Shown in pieces: positions 51,982-59,905 of a DNA stretch of 64,000 bases. The notes under the pieces were generated by a model that saw nothing but the letters and a program-made list of their open reading frames with translations, searched no databases and was not told where the DNA came from. Position numbers and translations under genes: made by a program. Location: the NCBI GenBank assembly GCA_016713735.1, contig JADJOP010000011.1, positions 62,001-126,000 of the forward strand, written 5' to 3'. The first letter of the stretch is position 1; the number at the start of each line of letters is the position of its first letter. The stretch comes from Bryobacterales bacterium. GTDB lineage: Bacteria; Acidobacteriota; Terriglobia; Bryobacterales; Bryobacteraceae.

Positions 51982-53604
51982 ATGAAGCGCAAATTCCGTT
52001 CCCGCCGCGGCTTCTTCAGCACCCTGGCCATCGCCGGCGCCAGCGCCGCCATCCCTTCCACACTGCCCCGCGCTGCCGCCGCCACAGGCGACATGAACGA
52101 TGAAGGCGCTCGCAAATCGCGAGCCCGCGACATGCGTACCCGCCTCGCCAACTACTACAACGACATGCCCCTGTCGACCCACGACACCAATGGTGACGAG
52201 GAGCGTTATCCGAGTAAGATTGCCACTTACTCCAAACTCCTCCGCCATAACGGCATCGGCGAAGTCGAACCGGCCTCCTACGCCAGCCTCCGCGCCGCCA
52301 CTGACTCAGGCGACCCGAAGCTCTACGACGCCATTCAAATGGGCGGCCCGTTCCGCTTCAAAACGCCCCAGGCCAGCCACAGCTTTCAAATGATGGGCGT
52401 CGACGCCTCGCAACTCCGCATGCCTCCCGCCCCGCGCTTCGACTCCGCCGAAATGGCCGGCGAAATGGTCGAACTCTACTGGATGTCCAACCTCCGCGAT
52501 CTCAACTTCAACAACTACGATCGCGACCCCGATGTCCGCCGCGCCTGCGCCGAACTGACCCGCCTCTCCGATTTCCGCGGCCCCAAGGTGAACGCCCAGG
52601 TGACGCCGGGCGCCCTGTTCCGCGGAGACGCCCCCGGCGTCCAGGATGGCCCGTTCATCTCCCAATTTCTCCTCAAGGACGTCAATCAACGCAACATCAG
52701 ATTCCCCCAAAAGATGAAGGTGTTCGCGCTCAATAACAACTACTTGACTCAAATGGACGCCTATCTGCAAACGCAGAACGCCATCACCAAGGGCGAACCG
52801 CCGCACTATGCCAAGGATCTGAGCTACATCAAGAACCTCCGCGATCTGGCCTCCTACGTCTGGCTTGACCTGAGCTACATCGTCTACTTGAATGCCGCCC
52901 TCATCGCCGTCGAGTTCGGTCCCGAAGCCGTCAACGACTGGAATTTTTACCGCTGGAATACGACCCAGGAAGGCTACATCAACTTCGGACCTCCCGATCT
53001 CACCGACTGGATCGCCCGCGCCGCCCGCCCTGGTTACCTCGCCGCCTGGTATCAGAAGTGGCAGGTCCACCGCCGCGCCCGCCCTGAGGCCATCGGCTGC
53101 CGCGTCAACATGCACCTCGCCCAGAAGGCCGTCTATCCGCTGCACACGGAACTGCTCGAGTCCGAGGCCTTGAAGGAATCCGCCTCGCTCCATGGCTCTT
53201 ACCTTTTGCCGCAGGCCTTCCCCGAAGGAGCCCCGGGGCATTCGGCTTACCCCTCTGGCCACGCCACCGTCGGCGGCGCAATGGTCACCATGATGAAGGC
53301 TTATTTCAACGAGGACTTCGTCATCCCCAACCCCGTCATGACCGACGGCAACGCGCTCTTCCCCTACGAAGGGCCCCCGCTCACCATCGGCGGTGAGTTG
53401 AACAAACTGGTCACCAACATCGCCACCGCGCGCAACGCCGCCGGCATCCACTACCGATCCGACATGGTCGAGGGAATGAAGCTCGGCGAGCAGGTCGCCA
53501 TCCATCTGCTGCGCGACATCGCCTCCACTTACACCGAGGACTTCGCCGGCTTCCACTTCCACGACTTCGCCGGCGAGGAAGTCACCGTCTGCGCCTATTG
53601 CTGA
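51982..53604 (+). CDS. Tat-exported vanadium-dependent haloperoxidase (PAP2 superfamily)
   Basis: 540 residues from ATG 51982; RSRRGFFSTLAIAGASAA is a twin-arginine signal. The vanadate-binding residues are recognisable in order: K and RP in KWQVHRRARPEA (~358-366), HSAYPSGHATVGGA (catalytic His near 425), and ARNAAGIHYRSDMVEG (RxxxGxHxxxD, near 484-493). Such enzymes oxidise halides with peroxide; some act as non-haloperoxidase phosphatases. Vanadate is loaded in the periplasm, in line with Tat export. It is convergent with the frameshifted methyltransferase (8-bp gap). Confidence 0.88.
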   Translation: MKRKFRSRRGFFSTLAIAGASAAIPSTLPRAAAATGDMNDEGARKSRARDMRTRLANYYNDMPLSTHDTNGDEERYPSKIATYSKLLRHNGIGEVEPASYASLRAATDSGDPKLYDAIQMGGPFRFKTPQASHSFQMMGVDASQLRMPPAPRFDSAEMAGEMVELYWMSNLRDLNFNNYDRDPDVRRACAELTRLSDFRGPKVNAQVTPGALFRGDAPGVQDGPFISQFLLKDVNQRNIRFPQKMKVFALNNNYLTQMDAYLQTQNAITKGEPPHYAKDLSYIKNLRDLASYVWLDLSYIVYLNAALIAVEFGPEAVNDWNFYRWNTTQEGYINFGPPDLTDWIARAARPGYLAAWYQKWQVHRRARPEAIGCRVNMHLAQKAVYPLHTELLESEALKESASLHGSYLLPQAFPEGAPGHSAYPSGHATVGGAMVTMMKAYFNEDFVIPNPVMTDGNALFPYEGPPLTIGGELNKLVTNIATARNAAGIHYRSDMVEGMKLGEQVAIHLLRDIASTYTEDFAGFHFHDFAGEEVTVCAYC

Positions 53605-53612
53605 ACCGGCGT

Positions 53613-54379
53613 CTACCGCTTCCGCAGCGCCACCCAATAGCCGGAGAACAGCACATCCCGCTGCCGCCGCGCGAACACATCGGGCAGCGTGGCGTTGAGC
53701 CACTCTTCGATGTCTGATTCCCGCTCGCCCCGCCGCACCGCCGCCGCGACATTGGTTTCCGTCATCATGTACCCGGCGTAAGCGGCCCAATCATAGGGGA
53801 CGCTCCAGGTGAACTCCAATCGCCCCGCCTCTTCATAGCCTTCCCCCAAGGGCACTGATCGTTGCCGGATCCAGCGCGATCGCCCCCATTCGCCTCGCGC
53901 GGATACCGCCGCACGAACTCCTCAAACCACTGCCCCAGTTCGCCTCCCTCCGCGAATGACCGCCCCTGCGCGAAATCGTAGGCCACCAGCACGCCGCCCG
54001 CCTTCAGCGCCCGCCAGGCTTCCCGCAACACCCGCTCCGGCTCAGCGAAATTCAGCGACCCCGCCGCCGTCATCGCATCCACCGACGCATCGCCAAACGG
54101 CATCCGCTCTCCCTGGCCATTGACGAACCACGCCCCCGGCGCCACCACCCGCGCACACCGCGTCATCTCCCACACCGGCTCCATGCCCACCGCCACCCGC
54201 GCACGCCCGATCAACGGTTTCGTCGACAACCCTGACCCGCTGCCAATGTCCACCACCAACTCCGCCAACTCCGTCCACCCCAACGCCCGCCAAGCCGACT
54301 CCACGATCCGCCCATGCAACGCTGGCCGCCGCGTCGCGTAGCCTTCCGCCATCGCCGCCGAAGCGAACGGATTGCTCAC
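53613..54379 (-). CDS. SAM-dependent methyltransferase, broken by two small frameshifts
   Basis: From GTG 54379: VVDIGSGSGLSTKPLIG (SAM site), MPFGDASVDAMTAAGSLNF and EAWRALKAGGVLVAYDF. After RRYPREANG the frame changes at the C run 53883-53887; a third frame encodes AIALDPATISALG, and a second change at the C run 53843-53847 leads to EGYEEAGRLEFTWSVPYDW and the stop at 53613. Dropping one base at each run gives a 254-residue protein. It is the last gene of the 56112-53613 operon; its GTGA start overlaps the upstream stop. The substrate is unknown. Confidence 0.75.
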
Positions 54380-54879
54380 TTCCCCAACTCCTGCCGCAAC
54401 AGCTCGACCACCCGCTTCCGCTGTGTCTCGTTCAACCTCACGCCAAACTTCAGCACGCGCTTCCGCTCCCCTTTGAGATGGACCCTCACCACGTCGGGAG
54501 TGGGCCGCGTGCTTCGATCCATCAACGGCCCAATATCCACCGCCGTCACCTCATGCGCGGAAAACCGCTGACTGCTCCCCACAAACGCCACCCCCTCCCA
54601 CACCGTCACCTCGCTCCGTTCGCCCCTCACCACCACCTTCCCCACAATCCCCAGCAACGCATTCCACACCACATACAGCCCTGCCAGCGCCATCGGCACG
54701 CCGAAAAACAGGTGCTGCTTCTGCAAACCCGCACCCTTGCTCCATTCCTGCATCACCCACCCCCCCGCCAGCCAGCCCGCCCCACCCGCGAAAGCGAGAA
54801 ACACCAAGCCCTCAAACTGCAGCGTGCGCCCCATCATCCGGAACCCCTCCGGTTCGCGCTCAAACTGCACGTCCAGCAT
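54376..54879 (-). CDS. Membrane protein with C-terminal PH-like beta domain, unknown
   Basis: 167 residues. Two hydrophobic helices (LVFLAFAGGAGWLAGGWV and FFGVPMALAGLYVVWNALLG) are followed by a beta-rich region: VVVRGERSEVTVWEGVAFVG, FSAHEVTAVDIG, DVVRVHLKGERKRVLKFGV and a final amphipathic helix RKRVVELLRQELG. This resembles bacterial PH-type membrane proteins. It sits one base after the PepSY-TM gene and overlaps the methyltransferase, so it is part of one operon. No known function. Confidence 0.7.
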   Translation of the reverse strand: MLDVQFEREPEGFRMMGRTLQFEGLVFLAFAGGAGWLAGGWVMQEWSKGAGLQKQHLFFGVPMALAGLYVVWNALLGIVGKVVVRGERSEVTVWEGVAFVGSSQRFSAHEVTAVDIGPLMDRSTRPTPDVVRVHLKGERKRVLKFGVRLNETQRKRVVELLRQELGK

Positions 54880-54880
54880 C

Positions 54881-55519
54881 CTAGAGTCTCGCCATAAACA
54901 CGACGAAGCTCACCAGCCCGGCCACCAGCGCCACCCATCCCCACGCCCGTGCCGTGCGCGCGCCCATCGTCCACCACATGTAGAGCCCCGTCGCCACCCA
55001 CACCAGAAACGCGATGCTCGCCAGGTCCACCACCACCGCCCACGCCCACTGCCACATGCCCTGTTGCTCAAACCCTCCGCGCGCGTGCATTCCCGTGAAG
55101 AAATGATCCCAGCGGAACTGTTTCTCCTCCACCGCGACGCGCCGTGTCTCCGTGTCCACCTTCACCTGCATCTGTCCCAGAAAGCGATACACAAACACAT
55201 TGATCTGTTTCGGCCCCGTCCGGTACGCCCCAAAGCTCGCGCTGCCGAACACCTCGCTCAGCCCCACCGCTTCCAGCACTTTCCGTCCGAACCCGCGCAT
55301 CTCCTCCTGCTCCGCACCCGGCATGGGAATCGCTATCGACTCCGGTAACACCTCCACCGCCGCCGCGCGCGGCCTCCAGTTCATGCGGTCGCCATACCAG
55401 GCGCGCCCCGTCTCGGGATGCGCAAAGAAGTAGCTGCTCACGCCGTACATCAACACCCACGGCAGCAGCGCCAGGCTCAAGTACAAGTGCAGTCGGCGAT
55501 TGAAATGGGGAAAGGTCAT
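54881..55519 (-). CDS. PepSY-associated TM protein, copy 2
   Basis: 212 residues from ATG 55519, overlapping the stop of copy 1 (ATGA). The N-terminal helix is HLYLSLALLPWVLMYGVSSY. A periplasmic segment follows (VKVDTETRRVAVEEKQFRWD), then a tryptophan-rich helix WAVVVDLASIAFLVWVATGL with YMWWTMG, and a last helix. Same layout as copy 1. PepSY-TM folds in ferri-siderophore reductases such as FoxB bind heme or metal between histidines; here H near the first helix and MHARGG before the second could serve. The role is inferred. Confidence 0.75.
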   Translation of the reverse strand: MTFPHFNRRLHLYLSLALLPWVLMYGVSSYFFAHPETGRAWYGDRMNWRPRAAAVEVLPESIAIPMPGAEQEEMRGFGRKVLEAVGLSEVFGSASFGAYRTGPKQINVFVYRFLGQMQVKVDTETRRVAVEEKQFRWDHFFTGMHARGGFEQQGMWQWAWAVVVDLASIAFLVWVATGLYMWWTMGARTARAWGWVALVAGLVSFVVFMARL

Positions 55520-56112
55520 AGTCTCACCAGGAAGAACGCAAACACAGCCACTCCGATGGCCAGCGACACAGCGCCCCACCTGCGCGTCGCCTTCATCTCC
55601 CACCACATCCACAGCCCCGACAACGCCCACAACACCGCCGCCACGATGAACAGATCCACGATCACCGCCCACGCATCGTCCAGCGCATACTCCTGCTGAT
55701 ATCCGCGCCGCCGGTGCAGCGTATTCATCAGCGCGTTCCACTGGAAGCGCGCACGCTCCACCACCACCTTCCCATCGCCCGGTGTGTACGTGATTCGATA
55801 AGGCCGGATGATGTCCTGGCGCTGGAACACCAGCGTCCCATCCTTCCTTGGCGGTGGCGTGTTGTGCGCCCCCTCCAAGTCGAGATGCCGCAGAATCGCC
55901 ACCGTCATCTCCGCTGAGCCCGCCCCCGCCGCAAAGCCCCCTGGGTAAGTCGTCTCGCGCACCTTCTCAAACGGCGCCGGACCCCGCCCATACATCCCCA
56001 CAAACCACTCCCGGTGATTCATCGCCATCGTGCTCACGGCATACATCACCACCCACGGCCCCAGGAACAAGGCCAGGTACATATGGGTTCGTCGCAACAC
56101 CTTCGAAAACAT
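55516..56112 (-). CDS. PepSY-associated TM protein, copy 1
   Basis: 198 residues, first gene of a four-gene operon (56112-53613). LRRTHMYLALFLGPWVVMYA with STMAMNHREWF forms the first helix and an exit histidine; a periplasmic region with KVVVERARFQWNALMN follows. Then come TLHRRRGYQ, the helix AWAVIVDLFIVAAVLWALSG with LWMWWEM, and a terminal helix. This is the minimal PepSY_TM-like topology (three helices, duplicated as copy 2), lacking the full four-helix-plus-two-PepSY arrangement of larger reductases. Its start is ~46 bp from the divergent polytopic membrane-protein gene. Confidence 0.78.
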   Translation of the reverse strand: MFSKVLRRTHMYLALFLGPWVVMYAVSTMAMNHREWFVGMYGRGPAPFEKVRETTYPGGFAAGAGSAEMTVAILRHLDLEGAHNTPPPRKDGTLVFQRQDIIRPYRITYTPGDGKVVVERARFQWNALMNTLHRRRGYQQEYALDDAWAVIVDLFIVAAVLWALSGLWMWWEMKATRRWGAVSLAIGVAVFAFFLVRL

Positions 56113-56158
56113 AAGCCCTCTTTCGCGGAGCTACCATCATAGAGGAACTCCCCAAGCT
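56113..56158. promoter_or_regulatory. 46-bp divergent control region of two membrane-protein operons
   Basis: This is all that separates the ATG of the PepSY copy-1 operon (56112) from the ATG of the polytopic gene (56159). AGAGGAAC at 56141-56148 is a good ribosome site for the rightward gene. There is no room for two full promoters, so expression of the two operons is probably interlinked. Confidence 0.45.
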
Positions 56159-57337
56159 ATGGCCCAAGCCGCCACCACCCTGCCACACGTCTCCTTCCGC
56201 GAAGCCGCCGAGGCCCGCGCCATCCCCTGGTATCTCTGGTGCGCCACCGCCGCCATCACCTCGGCCATGGTCGGCATCCACTGGGACATCTCCTGGCACC
56301 GCACCATCGGCCGCGACAGCTTCCTTACGCCCGCCCACGTCATGGTCTATCTCTGCGGCGTCCTCGCCGGCATCTCCTGCGGCTACCTCATCCTCGCCAC
56401 CACCCTCCAACGCCAACACCCGCTCCGCGACTCCAGCGTCCGCATGTGGGGCTTCCGCGGACCCCTCGGCGCCTTCATCGCCGCCTGGGGCGGTGTCGCC
56501 ATGCTCACCTCGGCCCCCTTTGACGACTGGTGGCACAACGCTTACGGCCTCGACGTCCGCATCATCTCGCCCCCCCACACCGTCCTCGCCCTCGGCATGT
56601 TCGGCGTCATGCTCGGCACCGTCCTGCTCGTCCTCGGCCGCATGAACCGCGCCACCGGCGACGCCCGCCGCCGCATCGAATGGCTCTATCTTTACGTCGG
56701 CGGCATGACGCTGGTGAACGTCTTCACCTTCATCATGGAGACCGCCCCGCGCGTCCTCCAACACTCCGCCCTCTTCTACCGCAACATCTCGATCGCCATC
56801 CCCTTCTTCCTCGTCTCGCTCGCCCGCGCCTCAGGCCGCCGCTGGGCCTGCACGGAAATGTCGGCCATCTACATGCTCTTCTGGTCGCTCATGAACTGGA
56901 TTCTCCCCCTCTTCCCCGCTGAGCCCAAACTCGGCCCTGTCTACTACCCCGTCACGCATTTTGTACCGTCGAACTTCCCCTTCTGGCTGATCGTTCCCGG
57001 CTTACTCCTCGACTTACTCTTCACCTACACACCCTCCTGGCCGCGCTGGAAACAGGCCGCCGCCTCCGGCGCGCTCTTCCTCGCCGGCCTAGTCGCCGTT
57101 CAATGGCCCTTCAGCATGTTTCTCAACACCAACGCCGCCCGTAACTGGTTCTTTTACTCCCATAACTTCGACTACAACATCCGCCCCACCAGTTACACCT
57201 TCCGCAACGTCTACTATCAGGTCGAAAAGACACCCGAGCAGTTCTGGATCGGCATGGGCATCGCCCTCGCCGCCGCCATCCTGATGAGCTGGCTCGGCCT
57301 CCATCGCGGCGACTTCCTAAAGAAGGTGAAGCGTTGA
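56159..57337 (+). CDS. Polytopic membrane protein with conserved-looking His/Asp/Trp motifs, unknown
   Basis: 392 residues and about nine to eleven membrane helices. Near the start, GIHWDISWHRTIGRDSFLTP ends with AH; H41, D43, H47, D53 and H60 cluster at a membrane boundary. A second cluster is FDDWWHNAYGLDVRIISPPH (D122, D123, H126, H140). Such spacing suggests a metal or heme site, but I know no named family. ATG 56159 follows AGAGGAAC. Its TGA overlaps the ATG of the next gene by one base, so the two are cotranslated. It is divergent from the PepSY-TM operon. Confidence 0.72.
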   Translation: MAQAATTLPHVSFREAAEARAIPWYLWCATAAITSAMVGIHWDISWHRTIGRDSFLTPAHVMVYLCGVLAGISCGYLILATTLQRQHPLRDSSVRMWGFRGPLGAFIAAWGGVAMLTSAPFDDWWHNAYGLDVRIISPPHTVLALGMFGVMLGTVLLVLGRMNRATGDARRRIEWLYLYVGGMTLVNVFTFIMETAPRVLQHSALFYRNISIAIPFFLVSLARASGRRWACTEMSAIYMLFWSLMNWILPLFPAEPKLGPVYYPVTHFVPSNFPFWLIVPGLLLDLLFTYTPSWPRWKQAAASGALFLAGLVAVQWPFSMFLNTNAARNWFFYSHNFDYNIRPTSYTFRNVYYQVEKTPEQFWIGMGIALAAAILMSWLGLHRGDFLKKVKR

Positions 57338-58722
57338 TGCGCGCCCTGCTGCTCCTCGCCGCCGCGCTCCCCCTCGCCGCCCACGTCGGCAGCCCCGACG
57401 TCTTCTTCGAAGGCAACGCGGGACCCTATCCGCTATTCGTCACCATCCGCCCGCCGCTCGTCATCCCCGGCACGGCCGAAATCGAAATCCGCTCCTCCGC
57501 CCCCGATCTCACCGAACTCCGCCTCACGCCCACGCCCCTCACCGGCGACGGCGCGAAGTTCGCCCCCACGCCCGACCTCGCCCAGCGCGACCCCGCCGAC
57601 CCGCAGTTCTTCCGCGGCACGCTGTGGATGATGGCCTCCGGCTCCTGGCAGGTCCGCATCGCCGCCACCGGCGCGCGCGGGGCAGGGAAGTTGAGCGTCC
57701 CCGTTCCCGCCGTCGCTCAAGCCACCAAGCAAATGGACGTGCCCCTCGGCATCATCCTCGCCATCCTCGGCCTCATCCTCTCCGCGGGAGTTGTCAGCAT
57801 CGCCGGCGCTGCCGCCCGCGAATCGCAACTCGAACCCGGCGCCACTCCAGCCCCGCCCCAACTCCGCCGCGCCCGCCGCACCATGGCCATCGCCTCGGCC
57901 ATCGTCATCGCCGCCCTCTATCTCGGTAACCTCTGGTGGACCGCCGAGGCCCGCGCCTATGACCGCTACATCTTCAAGCCCCTCACCGCTACCCCAGCCA
58001 TCACCGACGGCCGCCTCCGCATCGAACTCTCCGACCCCGGCTGGCTCACCACGCGCAAAATCGACGACTTCCTCCCCGATCACGGCCACCTCATGCACCT
58101 CTACGTCGTCAGCCTCCCCAACCTCGACCGCGCCTGGCACCTCCACCCCGACATGACCGGCCCCGGCCTCTTCGAGCACAACCTCCCCGCCATGCCCGCC
58201 GGCCGTTACGCGCTCTATGGCGACCTCGTCCACGAAAACGGCTTCCCCGAAACCATCACCAGCGAATTCACCCTCGCCGCCGCCCTCCCCGGGGCGCCCC
58301 TCACCGGCGACGACTCCGCCGGACCCACGCCCACCGCCGCCCGCATCGTCTTCGATCGCGATCCCGCCGGCTACCGCGCTCGCAAGCCTGCCTCCTTCCG
58401 TTTCCGCCTCGTCGATGAACACGGCGCGCCGGCCCGCGACATGGAACTCTACATGGGCATGCCCGCCCACGCCGCCTTCCTCCGCCGCGACCGCTCCGTC
58501 TTCGCCCACGTCCACCCCGGCGGCTCGGTCCCCATGGCCTCGCTCGCCCTCACCGCTGAGGCCCAGGCCAATCCCCACATGCTGCACCACATGGGCGCCA
58601 TTCCTCCCGAAGTCAGCTTCCCCTACGGCTTCCCCAAACCCGGCCCCTACCGCATCATCGTCCAGATGAAACACTCCGGCACCGTGGAGATGGCCATGTT
58701 CGACGTGGAGGTCGCTCCATGA
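57337..58722 (+). CDS. Exported/membrane His-Met-rich protein with possible N-terminal histidine, unknown
   Basis: 461 residues. Signal MRALLLLAAALPLAA would leave HVGSPDVFFEG as mature N-terminus. Residues 16-130 look like a beta sandwich; two helices follow (135-155 and 183-201), then a second periplasmic domain. That domain is dense in potential metal ligands: DHGHLMHLYVV (249-257), WHLHPDM (267-273), VHENGF, MGMPAHAAF, FAHVHPGG (389-396) and NPHMLHHMGA (412-421). A mature N-terminal His plus internal His is how CopC, LPMOs and PmoB hold copper. The ATG overlaps the upstream TGA. Copper binding is inference. Confidence 0.7.
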   Translation: MRALLLLAAALPLAAHVGSPDVFFEGNAGPYPLFVTIRPPLVIPGTAEIEIRSSAPDLTELRLTPTPLTGDGAKFAPTPDLAQRDPADPQFFRGTLWMMASGSWQVRIAATGARGAGKLSVPVPAVAQATKQMDVPLGIILAILGLILSAGVVSIAGAAARESQLEPGATPAPPQLRRARRTMAIASAIVIAALYLGNLWWTAEARAYDRYIFKPLTATPAITDGRLRIELSDPGWLTTRKIDDFLPDHGHLMHLYVVSLPNLDRAWHLHPDMTGPGLFEHNLPAMPAGRYALYGDLVHENGFPETITSEFTLAAALPGAPLTGDDSAGPTPTAARIVFDRDPAGYRARKPASFRFRLVDEHGAPARDMELYMGMPAHAAFLRRDRSVFAHVHPGGSVPMASLALTAEAQANPHMLHHMGAIPPEVSFPYGFPKPGPYRIIVQMKHSGTVEMAMFDVEVAP

Positions 58723-58878
58723 CCGCTGCTGCGCGCCCGCCCCCCCCGGCGCCCGCTGCCGCCCGCTTCGCCAAATCTTCATGGGCGAAAAAAACACAAA
58801 CATGGTGGAGGGACTGGTCTACTTTTTGACAAAACGAACCCAATCTCCCGCCCCGCGCTATCCTCGCATCTAACACCC

Positions 58879-59820
58879 ATGGCCTCAGCCCCGCCCCCCA
58901 CAGCGCAGCCCCGCGACCTCGGCCTCGGCTCCCGCGTCGCCCAGTCCACCACGGGCCGCATGTTGAACCAGGACGGCGCCTTTAACGTCGCCCGCCGCGG
59001 CCTGCCCTTCTGGGAGTTCATCAGCCCCTTCCACGCCATGATCACCATGAGCTGGGGCGCTTACTACGCCGTGGTCGTGGCCGCCTACATCGCCGCCAAC
59101 CTCCTCTTTGCCACCCTCTACTTCCTCTGCGGCCCGGACGCGCTCCACGGCGGCGAGGGCGCCGGACTTCACGGCCGTTTCGCCGACGCCTTCTTCTTCA
59201 GCGTCCAAACCCTTGCCACCATTGGCTACGGCCGCATCACCCCCTACGGCATGCTGCCCAACCTCATTGCCACCGCCGAGGCCCTGGTCGGCCTGCTCGG
59301 CGTCTCGCTTGCCACCGGCATCCTCTTTGCCCGCTTTTCCCGCCCCACCGCCCGCATCCTTTTTAGCCGCCAGGCCGTCATCGCCCCCTACCAGGGCGGC
59401 CAGGCGCTCATGTTCCGCATTGTCAACGGCCGCAACAACGAACTCACCCAGGTCGAGGCCACCGTTGCCATTGCGTATTGGGACACTCGCGACGGCCGCC
59501 GCACGCGCCGCTTCGAGCAGCTCGCCCTCGAGCGCCAGCAGGTGATGCTGTTCCCGCTCCACTGGGTGGTGGTCCACCCCATCACCGAGTCGAGCCCGCT
59601 CTGGGATTGGGATGAATCCACCGCCCACACGCTCGACCCGGAGATCCTCATCGTCCTCACCGCCCACGACGAGACCTTTGCCCAGACCGTCACCGCGCGC
59701 TCCTCCTACAAACCTTCCGAACTGGTCTGGTCGGCGCGATTCAGCGACATGTTTGAGACCGCGCCGAACGGCCAGGTCGTCACAAATGTTTCCAAACTTC
59801 ACGATATCGAGCGCGTCTGA
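58879..59820 (+). CDS. Inward-rectifier potassium channel (KirBac type)
   Basis: 313 residues. A slide helix (FWEFISPFHAMITMSW) precedes the first membrane helix. The pore loop ends in the selectivity filter TIGYG (114-118, in SVQTLATIGYGRITPYG), and the second helix LIATAEALVGLLGVSLATGI follows. The cytoplasmic immunoglobulin-like domain (RPTARILFSRQAVIAPYQGG, LMFRIVNGRNNELTQVEA) is the Kir gating domain. It conducts K+ passively. The ATG at 58879 has no clear Shine-Dalgarno. A TTGACA at 58826 lacks a properly spaced -10. Confidence 0.93.
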   Translation: MASAPPPTAQPRDLGLGSRVAQSTTGRMLNQDGAFNVARRGLPFWEFISPFHAMITMSWGAYYAVVVAAYIAANLLFATLYFLCGPDALHGGEGAGLHGRFADAFFFSVQTLATIGYGRITPYGMLPNLIATAEALVGLLGVSLATGILFARFSRPTARILFSRQAVIAPYQGGQALMFRIVNGRNNELTQVEATVAIAYWDTRDGRRTRRFEQLALERQQVMLFPLHWVVVHPITESSPLWDWDESTAHTLDPEILIVLTAHDETFAQTVTARSSYKPSELVWSARFSDMFETAPNGQVVTNVSKLHDIERV

Positions 59821-59905
59821 ATAAGATGGCGTGTCTTCCGCGCAGCGCCTTCCGCACACCTCGTCGAATGTGCTGAACTAGTCCAATAAGGAGAACCACC
59901 CATCC

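Noticed and set aside
57433..58803. 456-codon leftward frame under the His/Met-rich gene
   Set aside because: The translation is an extreme Gly/Glu/Val mixture typical of the complement of C-rich codons; the rightward gene has a signal peptide, helices and motif structure.
58826..58864. TTGACA (58826) with TATCCT (58859) as a promoter for the Kir channel
   Set aside because: The spacer is 27 bp, far from the 16-18 bp needed; the match is probably chance.
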